From Paracoccus sp. M683 (GTDB lineage Bacteria > Pseudomonadota > Alphaproteobacteria > Rhodobacterales > Rhodobacteraceae), in contig NZ_VKDF01000001.1 in assembly GCF_007096355.1 (NCBI RefSeq), forward strand, positions 632,683-696,682: a DNA stretch of 64,000 bases, given 5' to 3'. The translations under genes and the position numbers were made by a program. Position 1 is the stretch's first letter. Each line of letters opens with the position of its first letter. The notes beneath the pieces were generated by a model. The model had not been told where the DNA came from and did no database searches. It saw only the letters and a program-made list of their open reading frames with translations. Shown in pieces: positions 44,559 through 54,102 of the stretch.

Positions 44559-46148
44559 TCAGTGCCGGAAATGCCGCTGGCCGGTAAAGACCATGGCCAG
44601 ACCCAGACGGTCGGCGGCCTCGATCACCTCGGCATCGCGCATGGACCCGCCGGGCTGGATCACCGCCTTGGCGCCAGCCTCGGCCAGCGCCTCGATCCCG
44701 TCGGCAAAGGGGAAGAACGCATCCGAAGCTACCGCCGAACCCACGGTCAGCGCCAAGGGCAGGCCCAGCGCCTCGGCCATGTCCTGCGATTTGCGCTGGC
44801 CGATGCGGGTGCTGTCGACGCGACTCATCTGGCCGGCGCCGATGCCCACCGTGGCCTGATCCTTGGCATAGACGATGGCGTTGGATTTCACATGCTTGGC
44901 CACGGTCCAGGCGAACATCAGATCGGCCAGTTCGGCGTCAGAGGGCTGGCGTTTGCTGACGATCTTCAGCGCCTCGCGGGCGACATGGCCGTTGTCGCGG
45001 CCCTGCACCAGAAACCCGCCTGCCACCTGCCGGAAGGTCAGGCCAGCGGCCATCGGGTCGGGCAGCCCGCCCGTGGTCAGCAAGCGCAGGTTCTTCTTGG
45101 CCGCGAAGATCGCCTTGGCATCCGCGTCGGCATCGGGCGCGATCACCACCTCGGTGAAGATCTTCACGATCTCCTCGGCCGTCGCCCCGTCCAGCGGCTG
45201 ATTCAGCGCCACGATCCCGCCAAAGGCCGAGGTCCGGTCGCAATCATAGGCACGGCGATAGGCCTCCAGCGCGGATGCGCCCTGCGCCACGCCGCAGGGA
45301 TTGGCGTGCTTGATGATGGCGCAGGCGGGGCCCTGGGCCGGGTCAAACTCCGCCACCAGTTCAAACGCTGCGTCGGTGTCGTTGATATTGTTGTAGGACA
45401 GTTCCTTGCCCTGCCACTGCTTCGCCGTGGCCACGCCGGGCCGCGCCTCGCCCGTGACATAGAAAGCCGCCGCCTGATGCGGGTTCTCGCCATAGCGCAG
45501 CCCCTGTGCCAGCGTCCCGGCAAAGGCCCGGCGGCGCGGGGTTTCCTCGCCAATCGCGCCCGCCATCCAGGTCGAGACCGCCGCGTCATAGGCCGCCGTC
45601 CGCGCATAGGCGGTCTGTGCCAGCCGCTGCCGGAAAACCAGCGAGCAGCGGTCGTCATTGGCATCCATCTCGGCCAGCAGCGAGTCGTAATCCTGCACAT
45701 CGACGATGACGTTGACGAAAGCATGGTTCTTGGCCGCAGCCCGGATCATCGCCGGGCCGCCAATGTCGATATTCTCGATGCACTCGTCATAGCCCGCGCC
45801 CTTGGCCACGGTTTCCTCGAACGGATAAAGGTTCACCACCAACAGGTCGATGGGCCCGATGCCATGGGCCTCCATCGCGGCCAGATGTTCCTGATTGTCG
45901 CGCAGCGCCAGCAGCCCGCCATGAACCGCCGGGTGCAGGGTCTTGACGCGGCCATCCATCATTTCGGGGAAGCCGGTCACATCGGCCACGTCCACGACCG
46001 TCAGCCCTGCCTCGCGCAGCGCCTTGGCTGTTCCGCCGGTCGACAGGATCTCGATCCCCCGCGCATCCAGCTTGCGGGCAAACTCGATCAGGCCGGTTTT
46101 GTCGGAAACAGAGATCAGCGCGCGGCGCAGCGGGATAAGGTCGGTCAT
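44559..46148 (-). CDS. purH: bifunctional AICAR transformylase/IMP cyclohydrolase
   Basis: A 529-aa enzyme for the last two steps of IMP synthesis. The N-terminal cyclohydrolase (about 1-195) has [20 protein letters not shown] and [12 protein letters not shown]. The C-terminal AICAR transformylase contains [27 protein letters not shown] and [20 protein letters not shown]. Length equals that of E. coli PurH. Three ATGs occur in a row (46154, 46151, 46148); the GAGGA ribosome site at 46158-46154 fits only the last. It heads purH-lspA-DUF3035. Confidence 0.97.
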   Translation of the reverse strand: MTDLIPLRRALISVSDKTGLIEFARKLDARGIEILSTGGTAKALREAGLTVVDVADVTGFPEMMDGRVKTLHPAVHGGLLALRDNQEHLAAMEAHGIGPIDLLVVNLYPFEETVAKGAGYDECIENIDIGGPAMIRAAAKNHAFVNVIVDVQDYDSLLAEMDANDDRCSLVFRQRLAQTAYARTAAYDAAVSTWMAGAIGEETPRRRAFAGTLAQGLRYGENPHQAAAFYVTGEARPGVATAKQWQGKELSYNNINDTDAAFELVAEFDPAQGPACAIIKHANPCGVAQGASALEAYRRAYDCDRTSAFGGIVALNQPLDGATAEEIVKIFTEVVIAPDADADAKAIFAAKKNLRLLTTGGLPDPMAAGLTFRQVAGGFLVQGRDNGHVAREALKIVSKRQPSDAELADLMFAWTVAKHVKSNAIVYAKDQATVGIGAGQMSRVDSTRIGQRKSQDMAEALGLPLALTVGSAVASDAFFPFADGIEALAEAGAKAVIQPGGSMRDAEVIEAADRLGLAMVFTGQRHFRH

Positions 46149-46208
46149 CATCATCCTCAGGCGTGGTTTGGCGGTCAGTTACCGCCACGCGCGCCCAAGG
46201 TCCAGCAC

Positions 46209-47474
46209 TCAGGCGGTTTTGCGCAGAGACGTGATGAAGAACCCGTCCATTCCGCCGCGATCCGCCCAGAAATCGGGCCGCAACCGCAGCGCCCCGGCAT
46301 CAGTCAGCCAGCCAGGTTCGACCCAATCCGCATCGGGGCGGATGACTTCCAGCCCCGGATGGCGGGTCAAAGCGGCAGCCAGCTGATCCTCGCCCTCGGC
46401 GGGCAGCAGCGAGCAGGTGGCGAAAACCAGCCGCCCGCCCAGGGGCAGCATGTCGACCGCATGGTCGATCAGCGCGGCCTGAAGCTTTGCGATCTCGGCC
46501 ACGCCGTCGCCATCGCGCAGCAAGGGCAGATCGGGATGGCGGCGGATCGTGCCGGTGGCGGAACAGGGCGCGTCCAGCAGAATGGCATCGGGCGGCGTCT
46601 CGGGGCGGTATTCCAGCGCGTCGGCGGTGACCAGATCGGCGGTCAGGTCACAGCGGGCCAGGTTCTCGGCCACCCGTGCCATGCGCTGATCGGAAATATC
46701 CACCGCCGTCACCAGCGCGCCGGCAGCCGCCAGTTGCAGCGTCTTGCCCCCCGGCGCGGCGCAGAGGTCCAAGACCCGCTCGCCCGGCTGCACATTCAGC
46801 AGCTTCGCGGCCAGCGCCGCAGCAACGTCCTGCACCCACCAGTCGCCTGCATCGAACCCCGGCAGCGCGGAAAGTTGCGGCGAGCCGGCCAGCCTGACCG
46901 AACCCGTTGGCAGCATCTCGCCCTCGGGCGCCACCGCACCCGGTTTCAGCGTCAGATCCAGCGGCGCGCCGGCCTGATGCGCGGCCTCCATCGCGGTGAC
47001 CGCCTCGCGGCCATAGGCAGCGACCAGCGCCTTGCGCAGCCAGTTCGGCAGCGGCTGCACCGGCAGATCGGCCCAATCGGTGACATCGGCCACCTTGCGC
47101 AGCACCGCATTCACCATGCCCGCCGCCGCCTGCCCCTTCTTGCCCATGCCGCGCATCAGATCGACGGCGGCATTGACCGCGCCATGGGGTGCCTCGCCCA
47201 GTTCCAGCATCTCGACGGTGGCGAGGCGCAGCACATCGGCAGCCTCGGGGCGGGGCTTCCTTTGCAGAAACCGGCCCAGCACGGCATCGGCCCGGTCGCG
47301 GTGGCGCAGCACGGCCAGCGCCAGCCGCTGTGCCCGCGCGCGATCACCCTGCGACAGATGGTTCAGCCGCCCGGCCTGATCTGCCAGCGTCCGCCCTTCG
47401 CGCAGACCCGCCAGCAACGCCAGCGCCCCCTTGCGCGCGCCATCCTGCACCGCCCGACCCTGAACCTTTGCCAA
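46209..47474 (-). CDS. rsmB: RsmB/NOP-family rRNA (cytosine-C5) methyltransferase
   Basis: A 421-aa SAM-dependent methyltransferase. An N-terminal NusB-like RNA-binding domain (about 10-130) precedes the RsmB catalytic fold. SAM motif I is VLDLCAAPGGKTLQLA, motif IV is LLDAPCSATGTIRRHPDL with the release Cys, and motif VI is FATCSLLPAEGEDQ with the nucleophile Cys. By analogy with E. coli RsmB (C967 of 16S rRNA) it modifies small-subunit rRNA. It ends 61 bases before the purH start and is divergent from the DUF1674 gene. Confidence 0.9.
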   Translation of the reverse strand: MAKVQGRAVQDGARKGALALLAGLREGRTLADQAGRLNHLSQGDRARAQRLALAVLRHRDRADAVLGRFLQRKPRPEAADVLRLATVEMLELGEAPHGAVNAAVDLMRGMGKKGQAAAGMVNAVLRKVADVTDWADLPVQPLPNWLRKALVAAYGREAVTAMEAAHQAGAPLDLTLKPGAVAPEGEMLPTGSVRLAGSPQLSALPGFDAGDWWVQDVAAALAAKLLNVQPGERVLDLCAAPGGKTLQLAAAGALVTAVDISDQRMARVAENLARCDLTADLVTADALEYRPETPPDAILLDAPCSATGTIRRHPDLPLLRDGDGVAEIAKLQAALIDHAVDMLPLGGRLVFATCSLLPAEGEDQLAAALTRHPGLEVIRPDADWVEPGWLTDAGALRLRPDFWADRGGMDGFFITSLRKTA

Positions 47475-47533
47475 ATCCGCTTCCTTCGCCTAAACCAAGA
47501 CCAGACACATAGGCGCATTCGAGGTCCAAAGCC

Positions 47534-47722
47534 ATGACCGACAATCACGACAACCCTACTGACATCCCCCCTGCCGCGCAGCGCGCCCTTGCCGAGGCGG
47601 CCGAGCGTCGCCGCAAGGCCGAGGCCCAGCCACCGCTACCCAAGGAATATGGCGGCCGCGATGGTGCCGATCCGGTGCGATTCGGCGATTATGAAAAGAA
47701 CGGCCTGGCGGTGGATTTCTGA
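47534..47722 (+). CDS. DUF1674 small protein (SdhAF4-like)
   Basis: A 62-aa basic soluble protein with the conserved C-terminal motif EYGGRDGADPVRFGDYEKNG, then VDF. This matches the DUF1674/SDHAF4 family; the mitochondrial homologue helps assemble the flavoprotein of succinate dehydrogenase. The N-terminal half is helical and charged. Its TGA shares a base with the ATG of the amidase gene, an operon-type overlap. No sdh genes are in the window. Confidence 0.85.
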   Translation: MTDNHDNPTDIPPAAQRALAEAAERRRKAEAQPPLPKEYGGRDGADPVRFGDYEKNGLAVDF

Positions 47723-49047
47723 TGGATTGGCGGCGCGCGTCGGCGGCAGAGCAGGGTCGGGCGATCATGGCCGGTCTGCTGGATCCGGTCGACCAGACCG
47801 AGGCCTATCTGGCCGCGATCCAGGCCAGTCCCTATGCCAAGCGCATCTATGCCCGCGTCACCGCCAGCCGCGCCCGCACCGAATCCATCGCCGCCCATGA
47901 CCGCAACCGCGCCGGCCTGCGGCGCAGCCTGCTGGACGGCGTGGCGATCAGCTGGAAAGACAATATCGACAGCGCCGGCACCCCGACCGAGGCCGGGTCG
48001 CGGCTGTTGAAAGGGCGCAAGCCCGCTCATGATGCTGCCACGCTGAAGAATGCCACGGCGGCAGGGACCGTCTGCCTGGGCAAGACGCATATGACCGAGC
48101 TGGCCTTTTCCGGGCTGGGACTGAACCCGATGACTGCGACGCCACCCAATGCGTTGGACCCGGCGCTGGCGCCCGGCGGATCCAGCAGCGGCGCGGCGGT
48201 TTCGGTGGCGATGGGACTGGCGGCGGCGGCGATCGGGTCCGATACCGGCGGCTCGATCCGGGTGCCCTCGGCCTGGAACGGGCTGGTTGGGTTCAAGCCC
48301 ACCCATGGCGTAACCGACAGCCGGGGCGTCGTGCCCCTGTGCCGCAAATTCGACGTGGTCGGCCCGCTGGCCCGCACGGTCGAGGATTGTGCCCTGCTTC
48401 TGGCCGCCCTGCGCGGCGAGGCACCTGTGGATCTGCGCGGCGCGCGGGCGCAGGGATTGCGGCTGCTGGTTCTTGATGGTGTGCCCTTTGCGGACGCTCA
48501 GGAAAGTCCGGTGGCGGCGTTCGAGGATGCGGTCGACCGACTGGCGCGCGCAGGTTCGCAGATCACCCGCATTACCCCCGCTTTCCTGCCGCAGGCGATG
48601 GCGCTTTCACCCCAGCTTTTCGCCCCCGAGGCCTATGGCATCTGGCGCGAACAGATCGAGGCCGCGCCCGAAGCGATGCACCCGCCGATTCTGGAACGTT
48701 TCCGCGGCGGAAAAGAGGTCAGCGGCCCGGATTATGTGGCCGCATGGGAGGCCTTGAACCGCTATCGCGCGGAATGGGCGGCGCTGGTGGCCGGCCATGA
48801 CGCGGTGATCCTGCCAACGGTGCCGATCCTGCCGCCCGATGCGGACCGGCTGGCGACAGATCAGGAATATTTCGTCACGGCCAACCTGCTGACCCTGCGC
48901 AATACCCGTATCGGCAACCTGATGGGCCTGCCCGCCGCGACCATTCCGACCGGGCAACCCGGCTGCGGGTTGATGGCCATGGGCGCGGCCGGCGACGACC
49001 GCCGGCTGCTGCGCGTTTCCGCCGCGCTAGAGGCCGCACTGGCCTGA
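47722..49047 (+). CDS. amidase-signature family amidase
   Basis: A 441-aa amidase with the Ser-cisSer-Lys triad: Lys in LDGVAISWKDNIDSAGTPTE, cis-Ser and nucleophile Ser in APGGSSSGAAVSVAMG and SDTGGSIRVPSAWNGLVGFK. It is shorter than GatA (about 490 aa), and no gatB/gatC are adjacent, so a free amidase on an unknown amide is more likely than the tRNA amidotransferase subunit. Overlaps the DUF1674 gene by one base. Confidence 0.87.
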   Translation: MDWRRASAAEQGRAIMAGLLDPVDQTEAYLAAIQASPYAKRIYARVTASRARTESIAAHDRNRAGLRRSLLDGVAISWKDNIDSAGTPTEAGSRLLKGRKPAHDAATLKNATAAGTVCLGKTHMTELAFSGLGLNPMTATPPNALDPALAPGGSSSGAAVSVAMGLAAAAIGSDTGGSIRVPSAWNGLVGFKPTHGVTDSRGVVPLCRKFDVVGPLARTVEDCALLLAALRGEAPVDLRGARAQGLRLLVLDGVPFADAQESPVAAFEDAVDRLARAGSQITRITPAFLPQAMALSPQLFAPEAYGIWREQIEAAPEAMHPPILERFRGGKEVSGPDYVAAWEALNRYRAEWAALVAGHDAVILPTVPILPPDADRLATDQEYFVTANLLTLRNTRIGNLMGLPAATIPTGQPGCGLMAMGAAGDDRRLLRVSAALEAALA

Positions 49048-49071
49048 CCTGACCGGCGGCGATGGGCCAAT

Positions 49072-49251
49072 CTAGGCCGAGTAATTCGCCTTTGGCCCGG
49101 CGAACCACCAGATGATCAGCCCGATCACGGGCAGGAACGCCACCAGTGCGATCCACAGCACCTTGGTGCCATTCGTTTCATTGGTGTTGATGATCGAGGC
49201 AATGGCCCAGACATCAAGACAGAAGATGATGATTCCGAAGATATATCCCAT
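49072..49251 (-). CDS. small membrane protein, PLDc_N family
   Basis: A 59-aa protein with two hydrophobic helices (YIFGIIIFCLDVWAIASII and WIALVAFLPVIGLIIWWFAG) joined by NTNETNGTKV. The KVLWIALVAFLPVIGLIIWW block with a final GP fits the phospholipase D N-terminal (PLDc_N) family of small inner-membrane proteins of unknown function. A GTG lies two codons upstream, but the GGAAGGG ribosome site fits ATG 49251. Confidence 0.8.
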   Translation of the reverse strand: MGYIFGIIIFCLDVWAIASIINTNETNGTKVLWIALVAFLPVIGLIIWWFAGPKANYSA

Positions 49252-49311
49252 GATCACCCTTCCCGTGACGGCGCTTTTGGGGCCAACACCGTCAGCCCCG
49301 GATGAGTTCCG

Positions 49312-50616
49312 TCACAGCACATAACGCGACAGATCGGTGGACCGTGACAGATCGCCCAGATGCTGCTCGACAAAGGCAGCATCGACCGTGACCGCCTGCC
49401 CGCCCCGGTCCGGCGCGTTGAAGGACAGATCTTCGAATACCCGTTCGATCACCGTATACAACCGACGCGCACCGATATTCTCGATCGCGCCATTCACCTC
49501 GGCCGCGATGCGGGCCAGCGCGGCAATGCCGTCATCGGTAAAGGTGACCGTCACCTCTTCCGTGGCCATCAGCGCGGTGTATTGGCGGGTCAGGGCGTTG
49601 TCCGTCTCGGTCAGGATGCGAATGAAATCGGCCTCGGTCAGGGCGCGCAGTTCCACGCGGATGGGCAGACGCCCCTGCAACTCGGGCAGCAGATCCGACG
49701 GCTTGGCCACATGAAAAGCGCCCGAGGCGATGAACAGGATATGGTCGGTCTTGACGGGACCGTATTTGGTGGAAACGGTCGTCCCCTCGATCAGCGGCAA
49801 CAGGTCACGCTGCACACCTTCACGGCTGACCTCGCCCCCGCGCGATTCCGACCGCGCGGCGACCTTGTCGATCTCGTCGATGAAAACGATGCCGTTTTCC
49901 TGCACCGATTCCAGCGCAGCGGCCTTGACGGTATCGTCATCCAGCAGCTTGTCGGCCTCTTCCGCGATCAGCAGTTCATAGCTCTCGGCCACGGTCACCT
50001 TGCGCCGCACCCGACGGCCGCCGAATGCCTTCATCAGCCCCGACAGGTCCATCATCCCGCCCATGCCGCCGGGCTGGCCGGGAATGTCCATCATCCCAAG
50101 CGGGTTAGAGTTATCCTGCACCTCAAGCTCGATGACGGTATCGTCCAACTCGCCCCGCTTCAGCTTGTCGCGGAACATCTGCCGCGTCGCGTCGCGGGCC
50201 TGATCGCCGGCCAGGGCCTCGATCACCCGCTCTTCGGCGGCCTGATGGGCGCGCGCCTTCACCTCTTCGCGCATCCGCTCGCGCGTTTCGATCAGCGCGG
50301 CATCGGTCAGGTCGCGGATGATCTGCTCGACATCACGCCCGACATAGCCCACCTCGGTGAACTTGGTCGCCTCGACCTTGATGAAGGGCGCATTGGCCAG
50401 CTTGGCCAGCCGGCGGCTGATCTCGGTCTTGCCAACGCCGGTCGGCCCGATCATCAGGATATTCTTGGGATAAACCTCGTCGCGCAGATCATCGCCCAAT
50501 TGCTTCCGGCGCCAGCGATTGCGCAGAGCCACGGCAACGGCGCGCTTGGCGTCTTTCTGCCCGATGATAAAGCGGTCCAGCTCGGACACGATCTCGCGGG
50601 GGGTCAGGTCGGTCAT
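49312..50616 (-). CDS. hslU: ATP-dependent protease ATPase subunit HslU
   Basis: A 434-aa AAA+ unfoldase partner of HslV. Walker A is [10 protein letters not shown] (about 53-62), Walker B is [13 protein letters not shown], the GYVGRD pore motif that grips substrates follows FTEV, and the I domain lies between. The C-terminal sensor-2 [10 protein letters not shown] and the terminal RYVL tail that inserts into HslV are present. Length is standard. It is downstream of hslV with an 86-base gap that contains a palindromic repeat. Confidence 0.97.
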   Translation of the reverse strand: MTDLTPREIVSELDRFIIGQKDAKRAVAVALRNRWRRKQLGDDLRDEVYPKNILMIGPTGVGKTEISRRLAKLANAPFIKVEATKFTEVGYVGRDVEQIIRDLTDAALIETRERMREEVKARAHQAAEERVIEALAGDQARDATRQMFRDKLKRGELDDTVIELEVQDNSNPLGMMDIPGQPGGMGGMMDLSGLMKAFGGRRVRRKVTVAESYELLIAEEADKLLDDDTVKAAALESVQENGIVFIDEIDKVAARSESRGGEVSREGVQRDLLPLIEGTTVSTKYGPVKTDHILFIASGAFHVAKPSDLLPELQGRLPIRVELRALTEADFIRILTETDNALTRQYTALMATEEVTVTFTDDGIAALARIAAEVNGAIENIGARRLYTVIERVFEDLSFNAPDRGGQAVTVDAAFVEQHLGDLSRSTDLSRYVL

Positions 50617-50651
50617 GATGTCTTTCCAGCTTTCAGCCTGCTTTGGTCGTC

Positions 50652-50702
50652 AAATATCCTGGGGGTGAGGCCCGCTTGCGGGCCGAGGGGGCAACGCCCC
50701 CT
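50652..50702. repeat. intergenic palindromic repeat, copy 2 (between hslV and hslU)
   Basis: CAAATATCCTGGGGGTG is followed by two GC stems, GCCCGC-tt-GCGGGC and GGGGGC-aac-GCCCCC. The AT-rich head and the GGGGGC hairpin repeat the element at 21670-21706 (copy 1 reads CCAAATATCCCTGGGGGTG on the minus strand). In the hslVU transcript it would fold between the two genes and may adjust their ratio. Confidence 0.68.
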
Positions 50703-51260
50703 TTACCCGCCCAGAACCTCAACCGTCAGATTGCCATTCGTATAGACGCAAATATCCGCCGCGATCGCCATCGCCTTGCGGGCCACGCCCTCGGCGTCCA
50801 GATCGCTTTCCATCAGCCCGCGCGCGGCGGCCAGGGCGAAATTCCCGCCCGATCCGATGGCGGCCACATCATGTTCCGGCTCCAGCACGTCGCCCGCGCC
50901 GGTGACGACATAGATCTGCGCGCCGTCGGTGACGATCAGCATCGCCTCAAGATTGCGCAGGTATTTGTCGGTGCGCCAGTCCTTCGCCAACTCGACACAG
51001 GCGCGCTGCAACTGGCCCGGTGCGGATTCCAGCTTTTTCTCCAGCCGCTCCAGCAGGGTAAAGGCATCGGCAGTCGATCCGGCAAAGCCCACGACCACAT
51101 CGCCGCCACCCGGCGACAGCCGGCGCACCTTGCGCGCCGTGCCCTTCATCACCGTCTGGCCGACGCTGACCTGCCCGTCGCCTGCCACCACCACCTTGCC
51201 GCCACGCTTGACCGCCAGGATCGTGGTGCCGTGCCAGCCGGGAAATCTGTCTTCCGCCAT
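50703..51260 (-). CDS. hslV: ATP-dependent protease peptidase subunit HslV
   Basis: A 185-aa threonine peptidase forming the proteasome-like core of HslVU. The N-terminus [20 protein letters not shown] includes the short extension typical of alphaproteobacteria before the catalytic Thr in [43 protein letters not shown] and [14 protein letters not shown] are conserved. An ATG five codons upstream (51275) lies only a few bases after the predicted transcription start, and GGAGGC fits ATG 51260. First gene of hslVU. Confidence 0.96.
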   Translation of the reverse strand: MAEDRFPGWHGTTILAVKRGGKVVVAGDGQVSVGQTVMKGTARKVRRLSPGGGDVVVGFAGSTADAFTLLERLEKKLESAPGQLQRACVELAKDWRTDKYLRNLEAMLIVTDGAQIYVVTGAGDVLEPEHDVAAIGSGGNFALAAARGLMESDLDAEGVARKAMAIAADICVYTNGNLTVEVLGG

Positions 51261-51286
51261 CAAAGCCTCCGTCATCTGCCCCGTTC

Positions 51287-51315
51287 AGATATGGGGGCGA
51301 TCCCCGCAACGCAAG
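51287..51315 (-). promoter_or_regulatory. RpoH-type promoter of hslVU
   Basis: On the minus strand CTTG (51315-51312) and CCCATATCT (51295-51287), separated by 16 bases, match the heat-shock sigma-factor consensus. The predicted start of transcription, about 51280, leaves a leader of only 20 bases before the hslV ATG. Confidence 0.7.
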
Positions 51316-51403
51316 CGGCGGGCGTCACGCGGGTGCTGGCCGGCAAGGCGAAAGCATGCCATTCAGGCGCCAACCCGAACCCGCAACCCGTCGCCTTCAC
51401 CCC

Positions 51404-52330
51404 ATGCCACCAGACCAGCCCGAACTGCGACTTTACCTGCACCAGCCAATGCTGGGCGAGGTCAGGCAGGGGCGTGTGAACTTTCTGCAACGGCTGATGC
51501 GGCTGCTGAACCGGCAGGGCTGGCAGGTCCAGGTCCTGCGATCGGGTGCCGAGGCACGCGCCGCCGCTCCCGACCTGCCCGGATATGCGCTGTTCCACAT
51601 GGAAAAACCCACCCATGATCGCGCGCTGACGTTCCGCCGGGCCTATCACTTCCCCTTCTGGCGGATCGAACCCGTGGCCGAGCGCTGGCGCTGGCCCGTG
51701 GCCGATGCGGTCTTTGACCCCTCGGCCATCGACGGGGCTGCGGCCGATGACTTTGCCCGCCGTCTGGCCCGGCGTGTCCTGCCGGGGCCGCCACCGCAGC
51801 GGGGTCAGCATGCGCTGGTCCCCCTGCAAGGCCTGCTGGGCCAGACGCGGTCATTCCAGACGATGTCGCCGCTGAAAATGCTGGAACATGTCGCCCGGAC
51901 CGACCGCCCCACCTTTGCCACATTGCACCCCAAGGAAGAGTACACCCCCGAGGATCTGGCCGCGCTGGATGATCTGGCGGCGCGTCATCCGAACCTGACC
52001 ATCGGCGGAGATACGGCAGCGCTGTTGCGCAATTGCGCCTTTGTCGCCACGCAAAACAGCGCCGTGGCCTTTGACGGTTTCATCCTTGGCAAGCCGGCGG
52101 TGCTGTTCGGGCAGGTCGATTTCCACCATATCGCACTGAATGTCGCCGATCTGGGCGCCGATGCCGCACTGGCCGCCGCAGCGGGCCATGCACCCGATTT
52201 CGCCCGCTATCTGTTCTGGTTTCTGCAAAGGCAGGCGATCAACATGTCGGCCCCTGATGCCGAAACCCGGATCGCCGCCACATTGCGCCAGCATGGCTGG
52301 CCGGTCGCCCCGGTCAAGCCGGCACCATGA
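51404..52330 (+). CDS. capsular polysaccharide biosynthesis-like protein
   Basis: A 308-aa soluble protein of low certainty. The C-terminal half contains FATLHPKEEYTPEDLAALDD, NLTIGGDTAALLRNCAFVAT and QNSAVAFDGFILGKPAVLFG, a pattern seen in KpsC/KpsS-type Kdo transferases of capsule synthesis (retaining beta-Kdo glycosyltransferases), where an NS(T/A)V...GKP loop binds the sugar nucleotide. The N-terminal half is not recognised. No other capsule genes are adjacent. The start is uncertain: ATG 51404 begins the compact domain but lacks a clear Shine-Dalgarno, and an in-frame ATG at 51356 also exists. Confidence 0.62.
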   Translation: MPPDQPELRLYLHQPMLGEVRQGRVNFLQRLMRLLNRQGWQVQVLRSGAEARAAAPDLPGYALFHMEKPTHDRALTFRRAYHFPFWRIEPVAERWRWPVADAVFDPSAIDGAAADDFARRLARRVLPGPPPQRGQHALVPLQGLLGQTRSFQTMSPLKMLEHVARTDRPTFATLHPKEEYTPEDLAALDDLAARHPNLTIGGDTAALLRNCAFVATQNSAVAFDGFILGKPAVLFGQVDFHHIALNVADLGADAALAAAAGHAPDFARYLFWFLQRQAINMSAPDAETRIAATLRQHGWPVAPVKPAP

Positions 52331-52403
52331 CAACATCCCGTTCACAGCCCCTTGATCCGGCCTTCGCAAATGCCCCTGCCGCACCTACCTGCAACCGGCA
52401 CAG

Positions 52404-53846
52404 ATGACAGGACCCGCCTTGACGACCGAGACCACCCCACAGGCCATCGGCCCCGTGCTTTATTTCCGCGGCCACGACGCCGGCCGCATCCATCTGGCTG
52501 CGCTGGTCGCACGCCCGGCTGACGCCGCCGCACCCGGCCCACTGCATGCCTCGGGCATCCAGGTCCAACCCACCGAAATCGCTCGGGTCGCCGGCCTTGG
52601 CATCTGGCGGTTCGAGTTCGATCTTGGCCCCGAGGATGCCGGCTATCAGTTCGAGGGGCGCAGCCACGCAGTCCAGACCGACCTGTCGGGCGACATGCGG
52701 ATTGCCTTCGTGTCCTGCAATGGTGAGGAAAACGGTGATCTGGACCGCGAGGCACCGGAACGCAACGCCATGTGGGAACGGCTTGCGGCCGAGCATCTGG
52801 AACGGCCCTTTGCGCTGATGCTGCAAGGGGGTGATCAGATCTATGCCGACGAGGTGACGCAGGACCACCCGCTTAGCGAGGACTGGCCCGAATATGCCCC
52901 CGCAGCCCCGGAACCGCAGCAACTGGACGACCTGCACCAACACCTGCGCCGGCGTTTCGCGGAACGCTATCTGATGGTGCTGGGGGCCGAGGGCTATGCC
53001 CAGCTTGCTGCCGGGCTGCCCAGCCTGTCGGTCTGGGATGATCACGACATCTGCGACGGCTGGGGGTCGCTGCCCGACGAGCTGACGCAATCGCAGGTCG
53101 GCCAGACGGTGTTTTCGGTGGCGCGCGAAATGTATCTGCTGTTCCAGCACGCCGCGACGCCGGCCGATATTCCGCGGCTGTTTCTTGACCCCGAGGGCCA
53201 CAGCCTTGGCTGGTCGCGGCATCTGCCCGGCCTGACGCTGATCGCCCCCGACCTGCGCTCGGAACGGACGCGCCACCGGATCATGGGGCCGGCGGGTTGG
53301 CGCGATTTCGACGCGCTTGAACCGCGCGAAGGGCAGACCTTCCTGATTTCCAGCGTGCCCCTGCTGGGTCCACGCCTGTCGCTGGTCGAGATGCTGATGA
53401 TGGTGATCCCGCGCATGCAGCATTACGAGGACGACTTGCGCGACCAGTGGCAAAGCCGCGCCCACCGGGCCGAGTGGCGCCGCATCCTGCGCGCCGCCCT
53501 GCGCCTGCGCCAGGCCGGGCCGCTGACCGTGCTGTCGGGCGAAATTCACGTTGCCACCCGCGCCGAGATGGGCCCGTCCGATACGTTGATCCACCAGCTT
53601 GTCGCCTCGGGGATCTCGCATCGGGCCCCGCCCAAGGCCTATGCTCGTGCATTGGGCGCGCTGGCGCGGCTGGGCGAGGCCCCGCTGAAGGACCATCCGA
53701 TCCGCAACCTTCGTCTGCCGGGCCAGCGCGCCCGCTATATCTCGCAGCGGAACTATCTGACGCTGGACCGCAAGGACGACCAATGGTCGGCGGTCTGGAA
53801 CCTTGAAGAAAGCGGTCGGACGCCGCCCCTGCCTCTGGCCGGCTGA
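52404..53846 (+). CDS. PhoD-like metallophosphatase (alkaline phosphatase D family)
   Basis: A 480-aa protein with the metallophosphoesterase core of the PhoD family: AFVSCNGEEN, LMLQGGDQIYADE, PSLSVWDDHDICDGWGS, VLSGEIHVATRAEM with metal-ligating Asp and His. The N-terminal ~100 residues form a beta-sandwich-like region. No signal peptide or Tat motif is visible, unlike secreted PhoD, so it probably acts in the cytoplasm; its substrate is unknown. It follows the capsule-like gene by 73 bases. Start at ATG 52404. Confidence 0.85.
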   Translation: MTGPALTTETTPQAIGPVLYFRGHDAGRIHLAALVARPADAAAPGPLHASGIQVQPTEIARVAGLGIWRFEFDLGPEDAGYQFEGRSHAVQTDLSGDMRIAFVSCNGEENGDLDREAPERNAMWERLAAEHLERPFALMLQGGDQIYADEVTQDHPLSEDWPEYAPAAPEPQQLDDLHQHLRRRFAERYLMVLGAEGYAQLAAGLPSLSVWDDHDICDGWGSLPDELTQSQVGQTVFSVAREMYLLFQHAATPADIPRLFLDPEGHSLGWSRHLPGLTLIAPDLRSERTRHRIMGPAGWRDFDALEPREGQTFLISSVPLLGPRLSLVEMLMMVIPRMQHYEDDLRDQWQSRAHRAEWRRILRAALRLRQAGPLTVLSGEIHVATRAEMGPSDTLIHQLVASGISHRAPPKAYARALGALARLGEAPLKDHPIRNLRLPGQRARYISQRNYLTLDRKDDQWSAVWNLEESGRTPPLPLAG

Positions 53847-54013
53847 AAGGGATTCGTGACCCGCCGACCTGCGGCGACCCCATCGGTGCCAAGGCAAGGC
53901 GCGTCCCCCGCAGGGAACGTGCCGCGCCATTTCGTGCCAACGCCACCCCGACCCACCGATCCTTGCCCATTTTTTCCAACCCGCCCAAGCGGATAGTCCT
54001 GCCCATCCCCACA

Positions 54014-54044
54014 GGTATCGGACCAGACTGATCCGGTATTGGAC
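54014..54044. promoter_or_regulatory. candidate operator: tandem GGTAT(C/T)GGAC repeats before catB
   Basis: GGTATCGGAC (54014-54023) and GGTATTGGAC (54035-54044) differ at one base and lie exactly 21 bp apart, two helical turns, about 60-90 bases before the catB start. This places both on one face of the DNA, as for a dimeric regulator of the benzoate operon. No regulator gene is present in this part of the window. Confidence 0.5.
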
Positions 54045-54102
54045 GGTTTGTCACCGGCTGCGCCATGCTGATCACAGCGAAACCCGCAACCAGAGGCATC
54101 CC

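Noticed and set aside
44118..47537. A 1139-codon open frame on the + strand opposite lspA, purH and rsmB
   Set aside because: The minus-strand genes have intact, conserved motifs. The antisense frame is rich in Arg, Gln, His and Gly with no domain, as expected when high GC at third positions removes stop codons from the opposite strand.
47722..49047. GatA subunit of the Glu-tRNA(Gln) amidotransferase
   Set aside because: The protein is about 50 residues too short, gatB and gatC are not adjacent, and it is co-oriented with a DUF1674 gene; general amidase is safer.
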